DNA from: Prevotella sp. S7-1-8
GTDB taxonomy: Bacteria > Bacteroidota > Bacteroidia > Bacteroidales > Bacteroidaceae
Length of the DNA stretch: 64,000 nucleotides
Reading direction: 5' to 3'
NCBI RefSeq assembly: GCF_000758925.1
Contig: NZ_JRNC01000009.1
Coordinates: 1-64,000, forward strand
Shown: positions 45,277 through 53,994 of the stretch, one piece after another
Position numbering within the stretch: position 1 is the stretch's first letter
Layout of the letters: each line of letters begins with the position of its first letter
The notes under the pieces: generated by a model
What the model was told of the DNA's origin: nothing
What the model saw: the letters and a program-made list of their open reading frames with translations, nothing else
Databases searched by the model: none
Program-made: the position numbers and the translations under genes

Positions 45277-46013
45277 ATAGCAAATTGCAAACCGCACCTT
45301 GCAATTGCAAAAGTAATAACATTATTCGGAAAAGCAAATAAAAAAAGAATAGTTTTTTATTTATGCTGTTTGGCGCGCCCATGCCCGACGTGGCGCAATG
45401 GTATGGCACGCGTGGCCTCAACCATGCGACATTGTCAATATAATTGGCAATTAATGGGCCATGGGAAAACTATCCATGCGGGCTTGGAAACGTGTTTTTA
45501 TCGTTCTTTTTAAGGAGTGAGCGCATGGCAGGGACACCCGCTTTTCGCCATTGGTATCTATTGGCTCCGTGTTTGGGCATCATTCGGTCTCCCTTTTGAG
45601 CCCAATCGCCACGCCATCAGGCATCATTCGCCACGCCATCAATGCCCAATCGGGGCAGCGCGCGCAACGCGCCAACCTCAAGAGGCACATGGACGAAAAC
45701 GCAAGCCGCTACGAGACAGAAGGTTGCGGCATCGTGTCATTTTCTCCATTTTTGAGCCTCCATTCCATGTTTTGGGGCGAGACATAGGGCACAAGATGCG
45801 TTGTCAAATTATTTCAATAAAATTTTCGCATACTCGTACCTTGCCTCACCAACAGCGACCGCATTTCAAAACGCACGCGAGAGTAAACATTTGGAATGCG
45901 CGACAAAGACCACTTGGACAAGAAATATATGGATTTTTTAAAAAAAAGGAGACGGAATGGAATTTTATTGCGACCTTTGCGCCACAAAATGAACACATAA
46001 CAGATATTCAAAG
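45277..46013. other. 737-bp gene-free divergent spacer
   Basis: Between the Rnf promoter and the outer-membrane uptake locus. TCGCCACGCCATCA is directly repeated at 45606-45619 and 45628-45641 (22-bp period). Frames near 45,517-46,017 are not convincing. For the downstream gene only a near-match to the -7 consensus was seen (GACCTTTG near 45,973). Confidence 0.5.
45308..45338 (-). promoter_or_regulatory. Promoter TTTG-N19-TACTTTTG of the rseC-rnf operon
   Basis: Minus-strand TTTG at 45335-45338, 19-bp spacer, TACTTTTG at 45308-45315: a textbook Bacteroidota promoter. The palindrome TTGCAATTGCAA (45299-45310) overlaps the end of the -7 box and could be an operator. The leader to the ATG at 45276 is about 30 nt. 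Confidence 0.85.
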
Positions 46014-46646
46014 ATGAAAATAACAAGGACATTGACCTATCTAACGTTCGTGGCCGTCGCATGGTTCGCGCCCGTCCACGCCTCGGCGCAAAACGACGCC
46101 AAGTTTCACATGGAGCTGGACTACGCTTATCATTTAGGGCTCACGGAGAAACTCAGTGGCTACAACTACAAGAGCGAGGGCAAGCTGGGTGGGCACGCGC
46201 TCACGCTCAACGCGCTCTACAACCTAAAACCCAACATGACCGTGGGCGCTGGCTTCGGGTTGAGCCGTTTCAAGCGCGAATACAATGGCGACAGCTTCAC
46301 CATGCCGCTATACGCCACGTTTCGCTATCGTCCGCTGGCAAGCCACCTGCCGTTCTATGCCTTTACGGACGTAGGTTGCACATTGTTCAACAGAGACGAG
46401 AACCATAATTTCACCGGCGGACTGATGGGAACCATCGGCGCGGGCTACCAACTGATGCTGAAACGACACTTCGGCCTGAACTTCAAGGTGGGTTATAACA
46501 TACAACAGTTTGCCAACACACCTATATATAATAACAACATAGAGAAGAGAAACGAAGACGGGATCATCGTCTACACCAGCACGCTATACGACAAACGCAG
46601 CCTGTGGAGACACTCCATACAACTGGGTGTCGGACTGGTATTCTAA
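46014..46646 (+). CDS. Small outer-membrane beta-barrel protein
   Basis: 210 residues with a signal peptide (MKITRTLTYLTFVAVAWFAP, cleavage near SAQ). About eight amphipathic strands follow, with alternating hydrophobic residues, for example HALTLNALYNLKPNMTVGAG and GLMGTIGAGYQLML. The C-terminal strand SIQLGVGLVF ends in Phe, as expected for a barrel recognised by the Bam machinery. It looks like the OmpA/OmpW-like porin-family fold, but I cannot name a subfamily. It is 9 bp upstream of the TonB-dependent receptor gene, so the two are probably co-translated. Confidence 0.85.
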   Translation: MKITRTLTYLTFVAVAWFAPVHASAQNDAKFHMELDYAYHLGLTEKLSGYNYKSEGKLGGHALTLNALYNLKPNMTVGAGFGLSRFKREYNGDSFTMPLYATFRYRPLASHLPFYAFTDVGCTLFNRDENHNFTGGLMGTIGAGYQLMLKRHFGLNFKVGYNIQQFANTPIYNNNIEKRNEDGIIVYTSTLYDKRSLWRHSIQLGVGLVF

Positions 46647-46655
46647 AAAAGGAAT

Positions 46656-49262
46656 ATGAAAATAAATCGCATCCACACAGCGCACATGAGGCGCACGAGC
46701 CTGACGCCATGGCGTGTCATGCTCATCGCCATCATGCTGCCAATGATATCATGGGGGCAACGAGCCGCCATCAAGCAAGAGCCAGGCAAGCCGCGACAAG
46801 AGAAAAAAAACAACGAGCAGGCCCAACGAGCGAGCGAGCAGGCCGACCCACAACGCAAATCGCAGCCAAAACGCACGCACACGCTGAGTGGATACGTGAG
46901 GGGCGCGGATGGCGAGACGCTCATCAACGCCACCGTCTACGACCTCACCACCCACCAAGGCACCATGACCAACGCCTATGGCCATTTCTCTATCACGCTG
47001 CAAGAGGGCGACCACGAATTGCGATGCGGATACATAGGATACGCCGACAAGCTCACACGGGTGCGACTGAAGGCCGACACGCATCTTGACATTTGCCTGA
47101 AAGAGAACGCGAGCGTGCGCGAGGTCACGGTGATAGGCGACCTCAACTCGCCCCTCATCAACACACAGACTGGCAAAAGGTCTATCAACGCTCGCAACAT
47201 ACAGACCGAGTTCTCGACGCTCAGCAGCCCCGACGTGGTGAAAACACTGCAACGCATGAGTGGCGTTGCCGAAGGCATGGAACTGGCCAGCGGCTTGTAC
47301 GTGCATGGTGGAAACAACGACGAGAACTTATTTATGATAGACGGCACACCGCTCTACTCCATCAACCACATGTTCGGACTGTTCTCGGCCTTCAACACGG
47401 ACATGGTGAAAAACGTGGACTTCTATAAGAGCGGATTTCCAGCGCGTTACGGCGGCAGGCTGTCGTCGGTGGTAGATGTGCGCACCAACGATGGCAACAT
47501 GAACCGCGCGCACGGCAGTCTTCGCGTGGGCCTGCTTGATGGCAGCGTGCACGTCGAAGGACCCATAAGACGGGGACGCACGTCGTACAACATCGGATTG
47601 CGTCGAAGCTGGATGGACTTGCTCACAAGGCCTATCTTTGCCATCGTGAACAGTGGCAACCACGAGGACAAGTTTACGATGAACTACTTTTTCCACGACT
47701 TCAACGCGAAGGTTACCAATATCTTCAACGACCGCTCGCGCATGGCCCTAAGCCTCTATTCCGGGAAAGACCAGCTTCGAGCCAAAGCGGAATGGGACAA
47801 CGAATACATGAACTGGAAAAGCTCGGACATCTCAAGATCAGACTTCGACTGGGGCAACCTGAACGTGGCGTTGGACTGGAACTACCAGCTGGCGCCCAAG
47901 CTGTTCGCGAATTTCACCGCGGTTTACACGTATAACGAGGCCAAGCTAAACTCTTTGGAAGACTGCAAATACAGAAACTCAGACAGCACGTCGACCATCG
48001 ATTACAACGAGAGCAAATACAAATCGACAGTGAACGACCTTGGCTATCGAACGGCTTTTGACTTCCGGCCATCGCCCCATCATCACATCAGGTTCGGGCA
48101 CGACTACACATGGCACACTTTTAAGCCACAGACACGCTGGCAAAAAGCGTTTTACGGCTCGTTCCAAAACGCGGACACCGTGATGGAACAGAGCCACAAC
48201 AAGCATACGGCGCACGAATGGAACTTTTACGCCGAGGACGAGATGACCATTGATAACAACTGGAGCATGAACACTGGCATGAACGTGACGCTATTTCATA
48301 TCGGAACCAAGACACTCTGTACGGCAGACCCGCGCTTGGCCGTGAAATACCAGCCCATGCCACAACTGTCGCTCAAGGCATCGTACACGATGATGAGCCA
48401 GTACGTGCACAAGATATCAAACAGCATACTGGAGCTTCCCACCGACTACTGGGTGCCCACCACCGAACGGCTAAAACCCATGCGGTCATGGCAGGTGGCG
48501 GCGGGAGCCTACTACCAGCCAAGCCGCCACTGGATGCTGAGCGCGGAAGGATACTACAAGCACACGAACCATTTGCTGCAATATTCGAGTTGGGCAAGCC
48601 TTGAACCGCCCGCGGACAAGTGGGACCAAATGGTGATGGAGGGACAAGGACGATTTTACGGAGCGGAGGTTGACGCAGCGTACACAACCAAGAACTTGGA
48701 GCTGAGAGGAGCCTATACCCTGTCGTGGAACGAGCGAAAATTTGACGATTTTTACAAAGGATGGTTTTTCGACAAGTTTGACAACCGCCACAAAATAAAC
48801 ATCACGGCACGCTGGAAGGTCAACGACAAAATTTCGGTGTTTGGCGCATGGACCTACCATTCGGGCAACCATATCACCATGCCAACGCAATATATAGCAA
48901 CGCCCATCGTGCCGGGAGGCGAGCCGAAAGACATGTTCAGCTACGGCACGAAGCGCGGCCAAGTACCAACCGTAAACGAGTGGCTATTGGACAACAACTA
49001 CGTAGACCAAACGACGTTTGTATACGACAAGCCCAACAACCTGCGGCTACCAGCTTATCACCGCTTGGACATAGGCGCGGACTTCCGCCACATTACCAAA
49101 CACGGACACGAACGGATATGGAACGTGAGCTTGTACAACGCCTACAACCATCTCAACTCGCTGTGGATAGAAGTGAAAGAGAGAAACGATGGCAGGTTCT
49201 ATCTCAAGAACCACGCCTACATTCCCATAGTGCCATCAGTCAGTTACACTATTAAATTCTGA
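46656..49262 (+). CDS. TonB-dependent receptor with carboxypeptidase-like N-terminal domain
   Basis: 868 residues. After the signal region (hydrophobic part VMLIAIMLPMISWGQ) comes a basic Gln-rich linker, then a CarboxypepD_reg-like domain (LSGYVRGADGETLINATVYD), the plug (SGLYVHGGNNDENLFMIDGT, SGFPARYGGRLSSVVDVRTN) and a 22-strand-type barrel ending IVPSVSYTIKF. It is shorter than SusC proteins and is paired with DUF4249 rather than SusD. Known: such pairs occur widely in Bacteroidota and their substrates are mostly unknown. The start may alternatively be Met11 (46686). Confidence 0.93.
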   Translation: MKINRIHTAHMRRTSLTPWRVMLIAIMLPMISWGQRAAIKQEPGKPRQEKKNNEQAQRASEQADPQRKSQPKRTHTLSGYVRGADGETLINATVYDLTTHQGTMTNAYGHFSITLQEGDHELRCGYIGYADKLTRVRLKADTHLDICLKENASVREVTVIGDLNSPLINTQTGKRSINARNIQTEFSTLSSPDVVKTLQRMSGVAEGMELASGLYVHGGNNDENLFMIDGTPLYSINHMFGLFSAFNTDMVKNVDFYKSGFPARYGGRLSSVVDVRTNDGNMNRAHGSLRVGLLDGSVHVEGPIRRGRTSYNIGLRRSWMDLLTRPIFAIVNSGNHEDKFTMNYFFHDFNAKVTNIFNDRSRMALSLYSGKDQLRAKAEWDNEYMNWKSSDISRSDFDWGNLNVALDWNYQLAPKLFANFTAVYTYNEAKLNSLEDCKYRNSDSTSTIDYNESKYKSTVNDLGYRTAFDFRPSPHHHIRFGHDYTWHTFKPQTRWQKAFYGSFQNADTVMEQSHNKHTAHEWNFYAEDEMTIDNNWSMNTGMNVTLFHIGTKTLCTADPRLAVKYQPMPQLSLKASYTMMSQYVHKISNSILELPTDYWVPTTERLKPMRSWQVAAGAYYQPSRHWMLSAEGYYKHTNHLLQYSSWASLEPPADKWDQMVMEGQGRFYGAEVDAAYTTKNLELRGAYTLSWNERKFDDFYKGWFFDKFDNRHKINITARWKVNDKISVFGAWTYHSGNHITMPTQYIATPIVPGGEPKDMFSYGTKRGQVPTVNEWLLDNNYVDQTTFVYDKPNNLRLPAYHRLDIGADFRHITKHGHERIWNVSLYNAYNHLNSLWIEVKERNDGRFYLKNHAYIPIVPSVSYTIKF

Positions 49263-49329
49263 ACCGGCAAGCGCGATGCAAGTAGCGCGCATGGCGTCAT
49301 GAACATCCCCTAAAAACAAGTACGAAGAC

Positions 49330-50439
49330 ATGAAAAGATTATTATACATAGCCATGGCACTGTCACTCCTCGCAAGTTGCAAGGAAGAGATAAGCATGGA
49401 TACACTCGACGGCAGCCCCAAGTTGGTGGTATACTGCATGCCCACAGTGGGCGACACCACTTACATAGGCGTGAGCAGGAGCGTGCCAGTGACCAAATAC
49501 AACAACACCTCGAAGCTCACCCGGGTAGACAACGCTCATATAGATTACACCGTGAACGGGCAATCGATCGCCGTGGAGCATGTGGGCAAAGGATATTACC
49601 GAGTGGTTGGGCGTCAAAACGCGGGCGACAAAATAGCCCTCAAGGTGCAAGCGGACGGCTTTGGGAGCGTGCGAGCCGCCACCACGATACCCCAACCAGT
49701 GCATATAGGTGATTTGGACTACAACTATGTGAGACGCTACAATGACCAAACGGGGCGGCAAGAGACATTCGACCAAATCACAGGCACGTTCAAAGACGAC
49801 CCCAACTCTCACGACCATTACGCCGTGAGAGTGAAGGTAAAATGCTACAAAGGAAAGGGCACGCTATATAAAGGCAACTCCAAAGAGTGGCATATATACT
49901 ACAACGAATACCTGCGAAGACTCAAAGAGACGAAATGTGACTCCACGCGCGTGGAGATGACAGACTCCATTTACTATTACCCACGAGTGTCGCCACGCAG
50001 TGAGCCGCTACTGTCGCCCGTATCAGGGATGGACGAGGATTTCGGATTTTCGAACAACTTCTTTGGAAACCTTTATATTTTTGACGACAAAGCCATCAAC
50101 GGCAAGACTTACACGCTGCACCTTGATATCGATCCTAGCAACCAACCTATCATGTATGACAAGGATGGGCAAATGGTATACCCAAACTATAACTTTGCCA
50201 AGGCATACCAATTGGAATTGCTGCGTATAACACCAGAATACTACAATTTCTTGCGTTCGCTCAACGATTTGGAAAATAACGATTTAGGACAGGCCGGTTT
50301 GTCGCTCATCAGACCCATGCAATCTAATATAGACGGGGGATTGGGGCTGCTCGGCGGATGGAGCGCGGCAAGCTCAGACTGGAAAATGAGGATAGATAAA
50401 GACTTGATTAAAAAGCCTAATGGGAAGATGGCGCATTAA
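49330..50439 (+). CDS. DUF4249 lipoprotein partner of the TonB receptor
   Basis: 369 residues with a lipoprotein signal (LYIAMALSLLASC, Cys17). The DUF4249 start (LVVYCMPTVGDTTYIGVSRS) is recognisable, followed by a beta-rich domain (SIAVEHVGKGYYRVVGRQNA) and a helical C-terminal part (LELLRITPEYYNFLRSLNDL). Family knowledge: these surface lipoproteins are encoded next to TonB-dependent receptors and are thought to help substrate capture, as SusD does for SusC. It is 67 bp after the receptor. Confidence 0.9.
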   Translation: MKRLLYIAMALSLLASCKEEISMDTLDGSPKLVVYCMPTVGDTTYIGVSRSVPVTKYNNTSKLTRVDNAHIDYTVNGQSIAVEHVGKGYYRVVGRQNAGDKIALKVQADGFGSVRAATTIPQPVHIGDLDYNYVRRYNDQTGRQETFDQITGTFKDDPNSHDHYAVRVKVKCYKGKGTLYKGNSKEWHIYYNEYLRRLKETKCDSTRVEMTDSIYYYPRVSPRSEPLLSPVSGMDEDFGFSNNFFGNLYIFDDKAINGKTYTLHLDIDPSNQPIMYDKDGQMVYPNYNFAKAYQLELLRITPEYYNFLRSLNDLENNDLGQAGLSLIRPMQSNIDGGLGLLGGWSAASSDWKMRIDKDLIKKPNGKMAH

Positions 50440-50498
50440 GGTTGGGACGTTGAAAGCAGAGATTACATAATCTGATACGGCGGCGGCGTGACCGCCTG

Positions 50499-51062
50499 TC
50501 AATCGGCGCAAGAGCGAGAAAGAAAACTTTTTAGCGCGGTACCATCGTCGAACGATGCCGTGCAAGACTCGAGGACACGAACGGACAACGCTCCAACGGC
50601 TTGCGCAAGGTCACTGGCTGACGCAATCACGCAAGTGTCGCCAGGCAATCCGCAAATGTCGATTTGTTCTATCTCGAGCGCAACGATTAGCCGTAAAACA
50701 ATGTCGGCCGACGTTGGGTTTTGCATGACGGAACACTCGTCAAGGTTCACTTGCTGGCCGCTGTAGAGCATAGTAAACCCGCCCTTGGTCTCGTTGAGCG
50801 AATCTAAAAGGGCTTGCCACACTGCCGCCCCCACGGAATGTTGCACGCAATGGGCAGGCAACTTGCCGCCTTTGTGAATGAACGCACTGTGATTATAGGG
50901 ATGCCACTTGCATGCGACAAGCCTGACCACATAGTCGGAGCCATGCGTCCTGACATAATCGGCAAGACTATCCATCGCCTGCGACGCGCCGGGAATGGGC
51001 AACGCACCCGTGATGAAATCAACTTGAGGATTTAACACCAAGAGCATTTTCTTTTTTTCCAT
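50499..51062 (-). CDS. pncA: Nicotinamidase (isochorismatase-like hydrolase)
   Basis: 187 residues. Catalytic triad elements of nicotinamidases: Asp in NPQVDFITGALPIPGA, Lys in NETKGGF, and the nucleophile Cys in CGLPGDTCVIASASDL. The metal-site region CKWHPYNHSAFIHKGG and LPAHCVQHSVGA match PncA. It deamidates nicotinamide to nicotinate for NAD salvage. The first motif has Asn-Pro-Gln in place of the usual Asp-x-Gln, but the catalytic Asp is kept. It has its own promoter and is probably monocistronic. Confidence 0.88.
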   Translation of the reverse strand: MEKKKMLLVLNPQVDFITGALPIPGASQAMDSLADYVRTHGSDYVVRLVACKWHPYNHSAFIHKGGKLPAHCVQHSVGAAVWQALLDSLNETKGGFTMLYSGQQVNLDECSVMQNPTSADIVLRLIVALEIEQIDICGLPGDTCVIASASDLAQAVGALSVRVLESCTASFDDGTALKSFLSRSCAD

Positions 51063-51093
51063 TGGGTTTGTGAATATAATGATGATGTGTTGG

Positions 51094-51125
51094 CAAAACT
51101 AAGGTTTTTTGATGAGACGTCCAAA
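51094..51125 (-). promoter_or_regulatory. Promoter TTTG-N20-TAGTTTTG of pncA
   Basis: Minus-strand -33 TTTG at 51122-51125, 20-bp spacer, -7 TAGTTTTG at 51094-51101. Leader of about 28 nt to the ATG at 51062. Confidence 0.75.
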
Positions 51126-51150
51126 GGTGACACACTTTTTATTGCCTATG

Positions 51151-51166
51151 CACGAATTATTTCGTG
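51151..51166. promoter_or_regulatory. Inverted repeat CACGAA-TTAT-TTCGTG
   Basis: Perfect 6-bp arms in the divergent gap between pncA and the next gene, 25 bp upstream of the pncA -33 element. A candidate operator; nothing identifies the regulator. Confidence 0.35.
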
Positions 51167-51285
51167 AATATAGCGCGCAAAATGTCCGAACGACCCCAAA
51201 AAGGGCGTGGAGGGATATAAAAATCTAACACGATATTGACAGCATAAAGAAAACATCACGTTTTGGAGAACACTGAATTGTATCT

Positions 51286-51600
51286 ATGGCACAAAAGTTT
51301 ATTGTCACCAAAAGAGGTGTAATGCGCATCGGGCATGTATCGATGCATAAAGATTTGTTGCGAAATGGCGACACGTGCATGGGTGGTGGCTTTTGGCGTT
51401 TTGATCCTATCAACGCAAGGCTTGAGTTGAGTGGGCGTTCGTACGATTTTGGCTCGCCTATGTGGGATTACCTGTTGGAACATGACATAACATTGAAAAT
51501 ACCCGACAAATACCATGGGTTGAGCGTCGTCTACAAAGGCAACGACGAAGCTGGAGCGCCTTTGAGGATCAGCGAAGTGTTCAAAATAGAATATGTCTGA
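51286..51600 (+). CDS. Conserved hypothetical protein, 104 aa
   Basis: 104 residues, no signal peptide or membrane helix. The sequence is protein-like: MRIGHVSMHKDLLRNGDTCM, then GGGFWRFDPINARLELSGRS and YHGLSVVYKGNDEAGAPL. Similar short proteins occur in Bacteroidales without a known function, as far as I recall. It is divergent from pncA, and its start is set by the MAQKFIVTKRGVMRIG beginning. No exact promoter box was found in the 223-bp gap. A real gene is likely because no better frame exists and its composition is balanced. Confidence 0.75.
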   Translation: MAQKFIVTKRGVMRIGHVSMHKDLLRNGDTCMGGGFWRFDPINARLELSGRSYDFGSPMWDYLLEHDITLKIPDKYHGLSVVYKGNDEAGAPLRISEVFKIEYV

Positions 51601-51844
51601 AAGTGATTTTAAGCGCGAAAAAAGTGGCAAGGAATGAGATTGGGCATCCGTTGCCAACATGATACATGACACCTCGAAACAGCATGAGCCATAAAACCGA
51701 CCCTAAATCAGGCTGATAAACGTCTAAAATACAAGCCAAGATACCCCAAAGCCCCCTTCCAAGACCATGCGTCTCGGTATCTCCGAGCGGCACTCTCTTA
51801 TTTAATGAGACGCCGCCACGCACTTGCCGGCGAGTGTGTGTCTA

Positions 51845-52780
51845 TCAAGACGGTATCAGAAAATTGATGGATTCGGGCACCACGCTGATCGTAAACGGTC
51901 CCATGGGCGTACGCATCAACCGACCGTCAAGACCTATTAGGGCGCCCTCGGTTTTCTCAACCCTGACCAAACGAGTGCGATAAGGGTGCACGTTATGGAT
52001 GTTAAGCAGTTCGCCCCGCAAGAAAAAGTAAATGCCGGCGGCAATCTGCCTCAACCCTGAATGGTATACCACCGAGACGTCCAACTGCCCATTGTAAGGC
52101 ACGGCGTTTGGCGTTTGACCATAGCCAAGGGCGTTTCCGACACAGATGGTCATTACCCGACGGTCTATTTGGTCTGTGTTGATTTTGAGTTTCATCTTGT
52201 AATCCAACCGCTGGAACAGCAAAAGGATGAACGAAAAGAAGAAGGACAGCCCCCGGCTGCCAAAGAAATGACGTGTGCGGCGGCGCAAATTCATGATCGT
52301 GGCGACAAACCCCACGTTCACACAATTGAGGAAATAGCGTTTGCATCGCTCGTCATCCTGATTGACATAACGCATCAAACCAAGGTCTATCTTCTTTACC
52401 CGGTGTCTCTTGAGGGCTTTGATGGTCGTGGCATAATCATCCTCGTCCAAATACCAGAAGTGCGCAAAATCATTCATCATGCCGTTAGGAATTACGCCAA
52501 GGGCCACTTTCTCACGCGCGTTTTGGTCCACTTGCATGAGACTGTTGACCGCGTCGTTGAGTGCCGAGTCGCCACCGATGACAACGATGGTGTGGTATCC
52601 GCTGTCGACATACATCCTGACCAGCCGGTCTACGCTGCCACGGCTTTCACTTTGCACATGGTCATACAGGATGTTCTCTTTCCGGAGGCACTCCTCTATC
52701 TTCTCCCATCTGCGTTTGGACGAGCTTAAAAATCCTGATTTCGGACAGTAAATGATACCCCAACGATTTTCCTCTATCAT
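51845..52780 (-). CDS. Diacylglycerol kinase-family lipid kinase
   Basis: 311 residues matching the DAGK/YegS/sphingosine kinase family. The nucleotide loop reads VVIGGDSALNDAVNSLM where the family usually has GGDGT-N-E, and the second loop reads IPNGMMNDFAHFW rather than GTGND, so key Gly residues differ. Later motifs (ICVGNALGYGQTPNAVPYNG, and LIGLDGRLM near the C-terminus) are conserved. It probably phosphorylates a lipid at the inner membrane, but the altered loops leave substrate and activity uncertain. It overlaps miaA by 4 bp and is translationally coupled to it. Confidence 0.85.
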   Translation of the reverse strand: MIEENRWGIIYCPKSGFLSSSKRRWEKIEECLRKENILYDHVQSESRGSVDRLVRMYVDSGYHTIVVIGGDSALNDAVNSLMQVDQNAREKVALGVIPNGMMNDFAHFWYLDEDDYATTIKALKRHRVKKIDLGLMRYVNQDDERCKRYFLNCVNVGFVATIMNLRRRTRHFFGSRGLSFFFSFILLLFQRLDYKMKLKINTDQIDRRVMTICVGNALGYGQTPNAVPYNGQLDVSVVYHSGLRQIAAGIYFFLRGELLNIHNVHPYRTRLVRVEKTEGALIGLDGRLMRTPMGPFTISVVPESINFLIPS

Positions 52781-53769
52781 AACATTCGTTTTATTTCATT
52801 GATTTTTTCCTCCATGCACAGCGTCGCGTCAAGCCAGTGTATGACGGCGCCGCGGCGTTCCATGCCCCTGAACCAAGTCATTTGTCGTTTGGCAAACTGA
52901 TGTATCGCTATTTCCAACCGCTTATACATCTCGTCAAAAGACAATTTGCCGACAACGTACTCGGTGACATATTTATATTCCAATCCGTAATAAATCAAGT
53001 CGGCCGGGGCGACGCCGCTGTCCAGAAGGCGTTTTATCTCGTCCACCATTCCATTGTCAAGACGCTGCCTGAGCCGTTCGGATATTTTACGTCTACGCTC
53101 CTCACGGTCAATGTCAAGACCAAAAACGATGGCGTCAATGGGTTGTGCCGGTCGGCGCTCGGCGGCGCGCTCAAGGTTGTAAGTCTCTATCTCGATGGCG
53201 CGAATGGCGCGTTGGCACGAGTCCACGTCTGTGGTGTTGTGCATGTTCGAGTTGTTCTTTTTCTTGAGCTCCACCAATTTTTGGGTGAGCGTCTCTAACG
53301 ACTCGCCCTCCAACCGTTTTCTCAACGCCGGGTTTTGCGGCACGGTGGAGAGCGAGTAGCCTTTGAGCACGGCCTCAATGTACAGTCCGGTGCCACCACA
53401 AAGAATGGGTCGCGCGCCACGGCTCGCGATGTCATCGTAGGCTGCCATGAAATCGCGTTGGTAGCGATAAAGATTGTATTTTGAGCCCGGCTCCACTATG
53501 TCGATGAGATGACAGGGCACGCGCTTGCCGTCTACGACATAGTCTTCCAAATCCTTCCCCGTCCCGATGTCCATGCCCCGGTACACTTGCCTGCTGTCAG
53601 CGCTGATGATTTCCGACCCCAACTCGTTGGCGAGGGCCACGGCCAAAGCCGTCTTGCCGCAAGCCGTGGGGCCAAGTATTGTTATCAAGCGAGCGCGAGG
53701 CCTGCCGCCCAAATCCGCGTTTGTGGTTTGTGGGGACAACATTGCCATGTCAGAGCCATTATTATTCAT
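52777..53769 (-). CDS. miaA: tRNA dimethylallyltransferase MiaA
   Basis: 330 residues from ATG 53769. The P-loop GPTACGKT is at 33-40, followed by SADSRQVYRGMDIGTGK and YSLSTVPQNP, all MiaA hallmarks. It adds a dimethylallyl group to A37 of tRNAs reading UNN codons. The first 28 residues precede the normal family start. A -7 box (TATATTTG, 53774-53781) ends 4 bp before the ATG, so translation may be leaderless or may begin at Met8 or Met10. Overlaps the lipid kinase gene downstream. Confidence 0.95.
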   Translation of the reverse strand: MNNNGSDMAMLSPQTTNADLGGRPRARLITILGPTACGKTALAVALANELGSEIISADSRQVYRGMDIGTGKDLEDYVVDGKRVPCHLIDIVEPGSKYNLYRYQRDFMAAYDDIASRGARPILCGGTGLYIEAVLKGYSLSTVPQNPALRKRLEGESLETLTQKLVELKKKNNSNMHNTTDVDSCQRAIRAIEIETYNLERAAERRPAQPIDAIVFGLDIDREERRRKISERLRQRLDNGMVDEIKRLLDSGVAPADLIYYGLEYKYVTEYVVGKLSFDEMYKRLEIAIHQFAKRQMTWFRGMERRGAVIHWLDATLCMEEKINEIKRML

Positions 53770-53773
53770 TGGG

Positions 53774-53781
53774 CAAATATA
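53774..53781 (-). promoter_or_regulatory. -7 box TATATTTG of miaA
   Basis: Exact TAnnTTTG on the minus strand, 4 bp from the predicted ATG. Suggests a leaderless message or a start downstream of the first ATG. Confidence 0.5.
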
Positions 53782-53917
53782 AATAAAAATAATCGAAACG
53801 GCAAGAAAAGCAAATACTTTATAGGCTTATTTCACACCATTTATCAATGCCGTCGCCGTCATGGGCCACGCCGCGCGCCCATACACGACATGCCAATGCC
53901 GTCATGGCCAAGCCAAC

Positions 53918-53947
53918 AAAAAGGCTCGACGCAATCCGCATCGAGCC
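53918..53947 (-). terminator. Terminator of gap
   Basis: GGCTCGA (53923-53929) pairs with TCGAGCC (53941-53947), with further pairing inside the loop. On the minus strand it is followed by TTTTTGTTGG. It begins 48 bp beyond the gap stop. Confidence 0.8.
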
Positions 53948-53994
53948 AAAAGATACAAGAATTAAATCCTGTCAAACAATATAACAGTGTTTTA

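Noticed and set aside
45517-46017. 166-codon ORF in the spacer before the uptake locus
   Set aside because: His/Arg/Gln-rich with no recognisable pattern and overlapped by another frame; judged non-coding.
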